From Clostridiales bacterium (GTDB taxonomy: Bacteria; Bacillota; Clostridia; Oscillospirales; Ruminococcaceae): 5,372 nt of DNA. The notes under the pieces are model-generated. The model was not told the DNA's origin. It worked only from the letters and a program-made list of their open reading frames with translations, and did no database searches. The position numbers and the translations under genes were made by a program. The stretch spans positions 1-5,372 of the forward strand of contig JAAZLM010000083.1 in the NCBI GenBank assembly GCA_012799315.1. The letters are read 5' to 3'. Of this stretch, positions 1 through 4,453 are shown piece by piece (the stretch's first letter is position 1; each line of letters begins with the position of its first letter).

Positions 1-1157
1 AGATAGCGTGCGGTAAAGTCAATTCTATTCGGGTCGTGCACCTTGCCATCAAGCGAAACAACATCATGGCAGGCAATGCCATTCTCGGTAATGTAAATTG
101 GCTTTTTGTATCGTTCATAAAGGAATTTCGGCCCGTAATATAGTGTTTCCGGATTGACAGTCCATGCGGCTTGAGTCTTGGGGAAGCCTGCATAATTGGA
201 GATGAACTCCGTTCCACCATCTTCACCAGCTCTGACCATCGTGCCATTATATATATTATATCCTAAGAAATCAAGCTCTTGTCCGATTATATCAAAATCA
301 TTTGCACCGATCTTTGGCATATATGGTGCAAATGCACCTTCAGCCTCATCGGGATACTTCCCTAAAAATACGGGGTCGCTCCACCATGGGATATTCCATG
401 ACCAATGCCCATTCGGGTCGCCCATTTTGAAATTTGCCGCTCTTGCCGCCTCTACATCGGCATCGCTATCCGTTTCAGGATAATAGAATGAGCAGCTCGG
501 CGCATAGCCGATCTTTATAGGCTGCTTTGCAACAGAACGCATCGCCATTACAGCCTTACCATGTGCAAGTAACACATTATGCGCCATCTTAACTGTATCA
601 TGCGGTTGTAGCTTCAGCCCCGGAGCATGGACACCGACAACATATGACAATCCGACGAAACATTGTGGTTCATTTATTGTAATAAAATACTTGACTCTAT
701 CGGAGAAATGCTCGGTTACAACTTTTGCATATTCAGCAAACCAATCGGGCGAATCATCGTTCAGCCATGAGCCTTTTCTATAAAGCTCATAAGGGGTATC
801 CCAGTGGAACAATGTAATATACGGCTCGATACCGTTCGCTAATAGCTCGTTAATTAAGTTATCGTAGAATTCTAGTCCCTTAGGATTCACTTCGCCCGTT
901 CCATTTGGCATAATCCTTGACCAGCAAAGTGAAAAGCGATAAGCCTTCTGCCCCATTTTCTTCATTATGGCGACGTCTTCCTTATACCTGTGATAATGAT
1001 CGCAGGCAACATCACCGGTTGCGCCCCCTTGGATAGTTCCATTCTTTTTGCAGAACATATCCCATACGGATAGTCCTTTGCCATCTTCATAGGCGGCACC
1101 TTCAATTTGGTATGCTGAGGATGCTACTCCCCATGCAAAATCATCTCTAAAACTCAT
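1..1157 (-). CDS. Glycoside hydrolase family 1 beta-glucosidase, partial (C-terminus beyond left edge)
   Basis: This gene encodes a retaining GH1 enzyme, most likely a cytoplasmic beta-glucosidase that releases glucose from cellobiose or aryl-beta-glucosides. I translated it by hand from ATG 1157: 385 codons with no stop, against a usual family length of about 440-450, so the last 60 or so residues are missing. The N-terminus has the GH1 signature (DFAWGVASSAYQIEGA, residues 6-21). FHWDTP puts the substrate-binding His-Trp pair at 118-119. TINEPQ carries the acid/base Glu163, and ITENG carries the nucleophile Glu358. HWD rather than the HYD typical of 6-phospho-beta-glucosidases favours an unphosphorylated substrate; this is inference, and the C-terminal phosphate-loop region is not visible. 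There is no signal peptide. An AAGGAGG site at 1164-1170 lies 6 nt before the ATG and fixes the start. Immediately upstream are a hairpin and a tRNA gene rather than a transporter or regulator. Confidence 0.95.
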   Translation of the reverse strand, partial: MSFRDDFAWGVASSAYQIEGAAYEDGKGLSVWDMFCKKNGTIQGGATGDVACDHYHRYKEDVAIMKKMGQKAYRFSLCWSRIMPNGTGEVNPKGLEFYDNLINELLANGIEPYITLFHWDTPYELYRKGSWLNDDSPDWFAEYAKVVTEHFSDRVKYFITINEPQCFVGLSYVVGVHAPGLKLQPHDTVKMAHNVLLAHGKAVMAMRSVAKQPIKIGYAPSCSFYYPETDSDADVEAARAANFKMGDPNGHWSWNIPWWSDPVFLGKYPDEAEGAFAPYMPKIGANDFDIIGQELDFLGYNIYNGTMVRAGEDGGTEFISNYAGFPKTQAAWTVNPETLYYGPKFLYERYKKPIYITENGIACHDVVSLDGKVHDPNRIDFTARY

Positions 1158-1163
1158 TATTGT

Positions 1164-1170
1164 CCTCCTT
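1164..1170 (-). promoter_or_regulatory. Ribosome binding site of the beta-glucosidase gene
   Basis: On the minus strand this reads AAGGAGG, a perfect match to the anti-Shine-Dalgarno complement, 6 nt before the ATG at 1157. It confirms the chosen start. It begins only 7 nt after the foot of the hairpin at 1178-1200. Confidence 0.85.
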
Positions 1171-1177
1171 AGTAGAA

Positions 1178-1200
1178 AAGGTGCCACAATGTGACACCTT
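1178..1200 (-). terminator. Hairpin between tRNA-Ala and beta-glucosidase, probable tRNA terminator
   Basis: On the minus strand AAGGTGTCAC pairs with GTGGCACCTT around an ATT loop, giving a 10-bp stem with a single T-G wobble. Read from the plus strand that pair becomes a C-A mismatch, so the structure fits minus-strand RNA best. It is followed by TTTTCT-like sequence (the last two T of the stem plus TTC), a short and weak U-tract. It lies 22 nt past the tRNA CCA end and just before the glucosidase ribosome binding site. The simplest reading is the Rho-independent terminator of the tRNA. A 5'-UTR stem or an operator for the glucosidase gene are alternatives. Confidence 0.6.
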
Positions 1201-1210
1201 AGCTTTGTTC

Positions 1211-1216
1211 ATTATA
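1211..1216 (-). promoter_or_regulatory. Possible -10 element for the beta-glucosidase gene
   Basis: The 24-nt gap between the tRNA end and the hairpin contains a perfect minus-strand TATAAT. At 17-nt spacing the -35 position (1234-1239) falls inside the tRNA 3' arm and reads TCTCAT, a poor match to TTGACA. If used, transcription would begin near 1204, so the mRNA would open almost directly with the hairpin. AT-richness alone could produce this hexamer. Confidence 0.3.
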
Positions 1217-1222
1217 ATATTA

Positions 1223-1298
1223 TGGTGGAGACGATGAGACTCGAACTCACGACTTTCACAATGCCATTGTGACACTCTCCCAACTGAGTTACGTCCCC
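1223..1298 (-). tRNA. tRNA-Ala, anticodon GGC
   Basis: The minus strand folds into a complete 76-nt cloverleaf with encoded CCA. The acceptor arms are GGGGACG and CGTCTCC. The D-arm is ACTC/GAGT with loop AGTTGGGA. The anticodon stem TCACA/TGTGA encloses loop ATGGCAT, giving anticodon GGC, which reads GCC alanine codons. The variable loop is 5 nt (AAGTC), and the T-arm has the TTCGAGT loop. The acceptor stem has a G3-U70 wobble pair, the known identity determinant of alanyl-tRNA synthetase, which independently supports alanine. The discriminator base is A73. It stands alone, not in a tRNA cluster within the visible sequence, and has its own promoter just upstream. Confidence 0.95.
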
Positions 1299-1307
1299 TA
1301 GAGAATC

Positions 1308-1334
1308 AAATATATTTTATCATATAATATATTT
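1308..1334. repeat. AT-only inverted repeat over the tRNA promoter
   Basis: AAATATATT (1308-1316) and AATATATTT (1326-1334) are perfect 9-bp inverted arms separated by 9 nt. They cover the tRNA -10 and part of the spacer. The arms contain no G or C, so chance in an AT-rich promoter is a fair explanation, and no function is claimed. Confidence 0.5.
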
Positions 1335-1342
1335 CTAGTCAA
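1314..1342 (-). promoter_or_regulatory. Promoter of tRNA-Ala
   Basis: The minus strand has a -35 TTGACT (1337-1342), a 17-nt spacer and a -10 TAAAAT (1314-1319). The predicted start near 1307 lies about 9 nt before the mature tRNA 5' end at 1298, a normal leader for a bacterial tRNA. This is the best sigma-A match in this gap. A 9-bp AT-only inverted repeat overlaps the -10 and spacer. Confidence 0.75.
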
Positions 1343-1377
1343 GCCTGAACAGTAGTATTTTAGAAATTTAATTTAAT

Positions 1378-1383
1378 TATAAT
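1378..1383 (+). promoter_or_regulatory. Candidate -10 element for the DUF421 operon
   Basis: This is a perfect plus-strand TATAAT about 47 nt before the ATG at 1430, with no good -35 hexamer at 16-18 nt upstream. A second candidate is TATAAA at 1411-1416 with TTGGTT 17 nt upstream (1388-1393). That one would put the start near 1423 and favour translation from ATG 1454. The two plus-strand genes need a promoter in this gap, because the neighbouring tRNA is divergent. Which candidate is used cannot be decided by eye. Confidence 0.35.
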
Positions 1384-1429
1384 TCTTTTGGTTGATTTTG
1401 AAAATTCCTGTATAAAAGAAGCAATATTG

Positions 1430-2122
1430 ATGATAATAAAAATGGTGATAAATATGCTAGTTGTTGTTATACGTTCGATTATACTTTATTCATTGATAAT
1501 CTTTGCAATCCGATTAATGGGTAAAAGGCAATTAGGTGAGTTGCAACCATCGGAATTAGTCGTCACGATACTTGTGTCCAATATGGCTGCATTGCCAATA
1601 GAAAATCCCAATCTTCCCATGTTGATGGGTGTTATACCAATACTCTTTGTAGTCAGTATTGAAGTCATAACGTCTAGCATCTCTTTGCGTTGTAGAGGGT
1701 TCCGCAATTTCATGTCTGGGAATGCAAAGATAGTAATCAAGGACGGCAAGATTAATCAAGCAGAGATGAAGAATGTAAGATATAGCATTGATGATTTGAT
1801 GGAGTCCTTAAGGGAAAACGGTATTTTCGATATTCGTGAGGTGCAATTTGCTATTGTTGAAACTACGGGTAAAATCAACATATATCAAAAGCACCATGCA
1901 CAATGCGTCACCACTGGGATGATGGAGATCGAGGGGCAAAGTAAAAATCCGCCATCAGTCATTATTAGCGATGGCGAATTTGTAAGCGATGGATTGAATG
2001 CATCAGAGTTAAATAAGAATTGGGTGCTTAACATTCTAAAGAAAGAAAAAATCCAACTAAAAGATGTTTTTCTTTTCACTGCCGATGAAACTGGTGATTA
2101 TCATATTATTCCTAAGGAGTGA
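1430..2122 (+). CDS. DUF421 (YetF/YrbG-like) membrane protein
   Basis: This is an integral membrane protein of the DUF421/YetF family; its molecular function is not established. From ATG 1430 it has 230 residues. Hydrophobic segments lie at about 5-29, 41-56 and 61-82. The family hallmark LMGKRQLGELQPSELVVT spans 29-46, between the first two segments. The soluble C-terminal half contains the conserved DGK (105-107), a RYSIDDLMESLRENGIFDI block (117-135) and FAIVETTGKI (140-149). The open frame reaches TTG 1388, but nothing like a ribosome site precedes it. ATG 1430 has a weak AGAAG 8 nt upstream. ATG 1454 has GGTGAT, which matches the downstream part of the Shine-Dalgarno complement at good spacing and would give 222 residues, so 1454 is a serious alternative. 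The stop at 2120-2122 abuts the ribosome site of the DUF4363 gene, which indicates a two-gene operon. Confidence 0.9.
   Translation: MIIKMVINMLVVVIRSIILYSLIIFAIRLMGKRQLGELQPSELVVTILVSNMAALPIENPNLPMLMGVIPILFVVSIEVITSSISLRCRGFRNFMSGNAKIVIKDGKINQAEMKNVRYSIDDLMESLRENGIFDIREVQFAIVETTGKINIYQKHHAQCVTTGMMEIEGQSKNPPSVIISDGEFVSDGLNASELNKNWVLNILKKEKIQLKDVFLFTADETGDYHIIPKE
2114..2119 (+). promoter_or_regulatory. Ribosome binding site of DUF4363 gene, inside the end of DUF421
   Basis: AAGGAG forms the last two sense codons of the DUF421 gene (Lys-Glu), immediately before its TGA. It lies 9 nt before the ATG at 2129. A ribosome finishing the first gene sits on this site, so translational coupling is likely. 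It also fixes the start of the second gene. Confidence 0.8.
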
Positions 2123-2128
2123 AATTGA

Positions 2129-2506
2129 ATGAAAAGGTTAATTATATGTAGCTGTATAATAGTTGCTGCATTAACAATCGCATTATCATCATTGCTTCAT
2201 CTAAATAGAACGACGAATGAAATTGTAAGCCAGTTAACGCAAATTAAGAATCTGTATTCGGTAGGTAGAATTGAAGAATCCGTAAAATTAGCGGAAGAAA
2301 CATTTAATAAGTGGGAAAAGAAAAGCAAGGTTGTCCACATCTATATTGACGATAATCAAATTATTCCTATCACATCATCGCTAGCAAAGGTAAAGCTCCT
2401 ACTTGCTACCGATACACCTGAAGTTTATGCTGAATGCGACAGCATAATAGAAATGTTGATTGCAATGAAAGATATGCAAATTCCACATCTGCACAACATT
2501 CTATAA
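2129..2506 (+). CDS. DUF4363 family membrane-anchored protein
   Basis: This 125-residue protein belongs to DUF4363; function unknown. A single hydrophobic segment at residues 4-24 follows a short basic start (MKR), so it is probably an N-terminal anchor with the rest outside the membrane. The remainder is mostly charged helix: a heptad-like stretch at about 28-60, then the family-typical KWEKK (61-65), a short variable strand region, and a second helical half with SSLAKVKLLL (83-92) ending near PHLHNIL. The C-terminal pattern of a Pro followed by His/Leu and then NIL is recalled from family members as I know them. The gene begins 6 nt after the DUF421 stop. DUF4363 genes commonly follow DUF421 genes in Clostridia, so a shared complex or pathway is a reasonable inference. 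No terminator hairpin is visible in the 16 nt before the convergent nrdR stop. Confidence 0.85.
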   Translation: MKRLIICSCIIVAALTIALSSLLHLNRTTNEIVSQLTQIKNLYSVGRIEESVKLAEETFNKWEKKSKVVHIYIDDNQIIPITSSLAKVKLLLATDTPEVYAECDSIIEMLIAMKDMQIPHLHNIL

Positions 2507-2522
2507 TAAACTTGATTACTGA

Positions 2523-2975
2523 TTAAATTTTCTCTTCTTCTAATTCTGTTATAATTCTCATAAAACTATCTATATCATTGAAATCCCTATATACTGATGC
2601 GAATCTAACGTAGGATACAAGATCAATCTCCTTTAATTTACCAAGCACATGTTCGCCGATTTCGTCCGACGATACCTCTCTTTGAAGAAGATTTGCATAG
2701 TAAATTTCAAGTTCATCGACTAGCGCCTCTAACTCTTCTATTCTTACGGGGCGCTTTTTCGTTGCTCTGAGCAATCCGCCAAGGAGTTTATCTCTATCGA
2801 ATGGCTCTCTCGTGTCATCTCTTTTAATCACCATTAAAGGTAAGCGCTCAACGACTTCATAAGATGTGAATCTCTTACCGCATGATAGGCATTCACGTCT
2901 GCGACGGATCTTCTCCTCGCTCGGTCGTGAATCAATCACCTTGCTATCCGAATAACTACAATAAGGGCAATTCAT
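2523..2975 (-). CDS. nrdR: Transcriptional repressor NrdR
   Basis: NrdR is the zinc-ribbon/ATP-cone repressor of ribonucleotide reductase operons; it senses the ATP/dATP balance and binds NrdR boxes. The protein is 150 residues, the normal family length. The zinc ribbon has Cys3, Cys6, Cys29 and Cys32, with the expected MNCPYC opening, a VIDSRPSEE stretch and a basic IRRRRECLSCGKRFTSYE block that contributes to DNA binding. The ATP-cone domain follows at about 46-136, with VIKRDDTREPFDRDKLLGGL and the closing VSYVRFASVYRDF. The start is supported by a GGGAG-type ribosome site about 10-12 nt upstream and by a strong promoter. No ribonucleotide reductase gene is in the window, so it acts in trans on targets elsewhere. 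It could also be partly co-transcribed with the upstream DUF6514-like gene, since no terminator separates them. Confidence 0.97.
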   Translation of the reverse strand: MNCPYCSYSDSKVIDSRPSEEKIRRRRECLSCGKRFTSYEVVERLPLMVIKRDDTREPFDRDKLLGGLLRATKKRPVRIEELEALVDELEIYYANLLQREVSSDEIGEHVLGKLKEIDLVSYVRFASVYRDFNDIDSFMRIITELEEEKI

Positions 2976-3023
2976 CTTTGCAACTCTCCCTTCTCTAAAT
3001 TTGAATATACAAAACTTATTGTA

Positions 3024-3052
3024 ATTATACCATCTACAAAATATAATTGCAA
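3024..3052 (-). promoter_or_regulatory. Strong sigma-A type promoter of nrdR
   Basis: The minus strand reads -35 TTGCAA (3047-3052), a 17-nt spacer, and -10 TATAAT (3024-3029) preceded by TGG, an extended -10. The predicted start near 3017 gives a leader of about 42 nt before ATG 2975. I looked for NrdR boxes here and found only a degenerate partial match in the spacer, so autoregulation is not supported by sight. Confidence 0.8.
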
Positions 3053-3071
3053 TCCTGATATAAGAATTACA

Positions 3072-3365
3072 TCATATTGATGATCCGCTAACTAGAACAT
3101 CGTGCTTAGATATGATAAAGTCCTCAGCAACATCTTTTGCCGTGCACGGTGTTACAAGATTCTCTGCCATGAGATTTATTAACTCTTTAACCATCTGGAA
3201 GTTAGGCGATATATCTTCAATAACTACGGTATCGTCAGTCCCGAATAGCCTGCACTTTACTTCTACTCCCAGCGTGTCGTCACTCCCACATTTAGATCTA
3301 ACTACATTGTACACTAACCCCCCATCGCCAATTGATACTGCGTATTCTGTTTCTCTTTTTTTCAT
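3072..3365 (-). CDS. DUF6514-like small protein
   Basis: This is a 97-residue cytoplasmic-looking protein without signal peptide or membrane segment. It resembles the DUF6514 family of small clostridial proteins, whose role is unknown. The supporting pattern is a variable N-terminal beta region with YNVV near residue 19, then EDISPNFQMVKELINLMAENLVTP (about 50-73) and KDVAEDFI (77-84). This is the family's 'disp..V..li.l...n..sP.h..DvveDf' arrangement as I recall it, not checked by search. A GGAGAGG-like ribosome site at 3374-3380 supports the ATG at 3365. The gene lies 96 nt upstream of nrdR on the same strand with no terminator between them, so read-through into nrdR is possible. A promoter with an overlapping inverted repeat precedes it. 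Confidence 0.75.
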   Translation of the reverse strand: MKKRETEYAVSIGDGGLVYNVVRSKCGSDDTLGVEVKCRLFGTDDTVVIEDISPNFQMVKELINLMAENLVTPCTAKDVAEDFIISKHDVLVSGSSI

Positions 3366-3383
3366 TATGAGACCTCTCCTTTT

Positions 3384-3411
3384 TTGTATAAATTACATAT
3401 TTATTATACAA
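3384..3411. repeat. Inverted repeat overlapping the DUF6514-like gene promoter, possible operator
   Basis: TTGTATAA (3384-3391) and TTATACAA (3404-3411) form perfect 8-bp inverted arms separated by 12 nt. The right arm covers most of the -10 element and the left arm ends just upstream of the ribosome binding site. The position around the transcription start is what a repressor operator would have. AT-richness lowers the significance, and no regulator gene is adjacent. Confidence 0.5.
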
Positions 3412-3431
3412 GAAGTTCATTATGATTTAAA
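3403..3431 (-). promoter_or_regulatory. Candidate promoter of the DUF6514-like gene
   Basis: The minus strand has -10 TATAAT (3403-3408) and -35 TTTAAA (3426-3431) with a 17-nt spacer. The start would fall near 3396, giving a leader of about 31 nt. A second, less well spaced candidate lies farther up: a perfect TTGACA (3492-3497) with TATTAT (3466-3471) at a 20-nt spacer. Confidence 0.5.
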
Positions 3432-3450
3432 GGGCAGTTCATCGCAAGAA

Positions 3451-3492
3451 TGTAGTTATTTCACCATAATACGACACTAATTTGTAGTTATT
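3451..3492. repeat. Pair of 10-bp direct repeats in the intergenic region
   Basis: TGTAGTTATT occurs at 3451-3460 and again at 3483-3492 (minus strand AATAACTACA), 32 bp apart start to start, about three helical turns. The copies flank a TATTAT, and the second abuts a TTGACA on the minus strand. Same-face spacing is compatible with a dimeric regulator, but a mobile-element remnant or chance is possible. Confidence 0.5.
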
Positions 3493-3512
3493 GTCAAGTA
3501 TGGGAGGTGTTC

Positions 3513-3549
3513 TTTGTGCACTTTCACCTTTTGTGAGAAAGTTTGTGCA
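3513..3549. repeat. Imperfect hairpin and TTTGTGCA direct repeats after the TIM-barrel gene
   Basis: TTTGTGCA occurs at 3513-3520 and 3542-3549. Between the copies lies an imperfect stem, CTTTCAC against GTGAGAAAG, with a 5-nt loop and a small bulge. It follows the stop of the minus-strand TIM-barrel gene by about 13 nt, where a terminator is expected. The minus strand has no U-tract after it, so it is not a convincing Rho-independent terminator. Confidence 0.4.
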
Positions 3550-3561
3550 ATTAGCTAAGTG

Positions 3562-4350
3562 TTATACCAGTTTCTCTACCGATTGTATATTAATGGCTAA
3601 TTCGTCATACGTTGAGTAATTATTTCGATATAATTCGAGAATTAAAGCACCGTGGTAATCAATCGCTTTAAGCCTATTAATAAGCATTTTAAAGTCGAAT
3701 GAACCGGAGGAAATTAGCATACAATCGTGTTCTTCGTCATTATCACTAATATGAATATGTCGAATTTTACTGACAAATTTATCCACCAGTTCAAAGGGAC
3801 TTATTCCGCTGCGGACTGCCTGTTTTATATCAAGAACAAATGCAACTTCATTACCTAGCTGCTCGCTCATTTCATGCAGGAGGTCGACTTTTCCACTCAT
3901 GCAATATTCAACATTCTCCTGTGCGACCGTTATGCCGAATTCCCGCCCTAGCTGAAATAGTCGTTGATAACGTTCGATATAGCGCTCAATTGTGCAATTC
4001 CCATTCTTAAATGCACCATGTAGGACAAAAATTTCCGCACCTAGTTCCCCCATCGCATTGAAATATCTTTTATAGTAGTCTAGCATTTCATCAACTCTAC
4101 GTTCATACCTAGAAAAAAGCATTAGCGGCTCGATCGGGCAAGTGAAGGGATGAACGGATGCGACATCTATCGCATATTCATCGACAATATTGCATATCTC
4201 TTTGAAGATATCCCCCGTCAACTCGCAGTTTGCATTGAAGAATATCTCAACTGTCTTTATGCCCCTAATGGCAAGCTCCCGCAGGGCTTTTTCAGTTTCA
4301 AGCGGATAGAGTGATGCAGTCGAAATCCCAACTCGCATTTTGTCTTGCAT
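3562..4350 (-). CDS. Sugar phosphate isomerase/epimerase-like TIM-barrel protein
   Basis: This 262-residue protein belongs to the xylose-isomerase-like (AP endonuclease family 2) TIM-barrel superfamily. Members isomerise or epimerise sugars and related polyols, usually with a divalent metal; the substrate cannot be named here. Barrel-strand residues in metal-ligand positions are present: Glu145 (AQENVEY), Asp174 (VLDIKQA), His200 in HIHISDND (His198 is the neighbouring candidate) and Glu239 (LILELY). His67 (SVHPF) and His111 (VLHG) are other likely active-site residues. The segment after Asp174 reads DIKQA, whereas many relatives have a DxxH motif, so Gln177 replaces that His. Length is normal. 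ATG 4350 is preceded by AAAGGTG 7 nt upstream, which favours it over the Met at codon 5. No sugar transporter or kinase adjoins it, and upstream is secF, separated by a terminator, so it probably has its own promoter at 4351-4409, where only a weak TATATT (4368-4373) is seen. Confidence 0.88.
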   Translation of the reverse strand: MQDKMRVGISTASLYPLETEKALRELAIRGIKTVEIFFNANCELTGDIFKEICNIVDEYAIDVASVHPFTCPIEPLMLFSRYERRVDEMLDYYKRYFNAMGELGAEIFVLHGAFKNGNCTIERYIERYQRLFQLGREFGITVAQENVEYCMSGKVDLLHEMSEQLGNEVAFVLDIKQAVRSGISPFELVDKFVSKIRHIHISDNDEEHDCMLISSGSFDFKMLINRLKAIDYHGALILELYRNNYSTYDELAINIQSVEKLV

Positions 4351-4409
4351 TATATCGCACCTTTCAAAATATAAGTGTTTGTTATGATTTTAACAGAACC
4401 AGAATATTA

Positions 4410-4443
4410 AATAACCCCCCTTAAATTTAAAAAGGGGGTTATT
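4410..4443 (-). terminator. Rho-independent terminator after secF
   Basis: AATAACCCCC (4410-4419) pairs perfectly with GGGGGTTATT (4434-4443), a 10-bp stem with an AT-rich 14-nt loop that can shorten if the C-run slips by one and TT pairs with AA. It starts 10 nt after the secF stop codon. On the minus strand the stem is followed by a T/A-rich tail (TTATTTAATATT, beginning within the stem). The symmetry means it could also stop plus-strand transcription, though no plus-strand gene ends here. Confidence 0.85.
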
Positions 4444-4453
4444 ATTTACGCTT

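Noticed and set aside
196..483. Plus-strand open frame of 95 codons
   Set aside because: Lies wholly antisense to the beta-glucosidase coding region, whose translation has clear catalytic motifs; the frame has low-complexity Ser/Pro/Ala content and no family resemblance.
1158..1222. BglG-type antiterminator or catabolite-response element before the beta-glucosidase gene
   Set aside because: No sequence resembling the ribonucleic antiterminator or the CcpA operator consensus is visible; only the simple hairpin is present.
1486..2079. Several minus-strand frames of 64-87 codons
   Set aside because: Antisense to the DUF421 gene; no ribosome sites or domains.
3036..3051. Possible NrdR box in the nrdR promoter spacer
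   Set aside because: Only about nine of sixteen positions fit the consensus as I recall it, there is one copy instead of the usual tandem pair, and AT-richness explains most matches.
3112..3480. Plus-strand open frame of 122 codons
   Set aside because: Mostly antisense to the DUF6514-like gene; no ribosome site and no recognisable domain.
3500..3619. Plus-strand ATG frame of 39 codons beginning in the intergenic repeat region
   Set aside because: Runs antisense into the TIM-barrel gene, has no family resemblance, and its ATG precedes rather than follows the local Shine-Dalgarno-like sequence.
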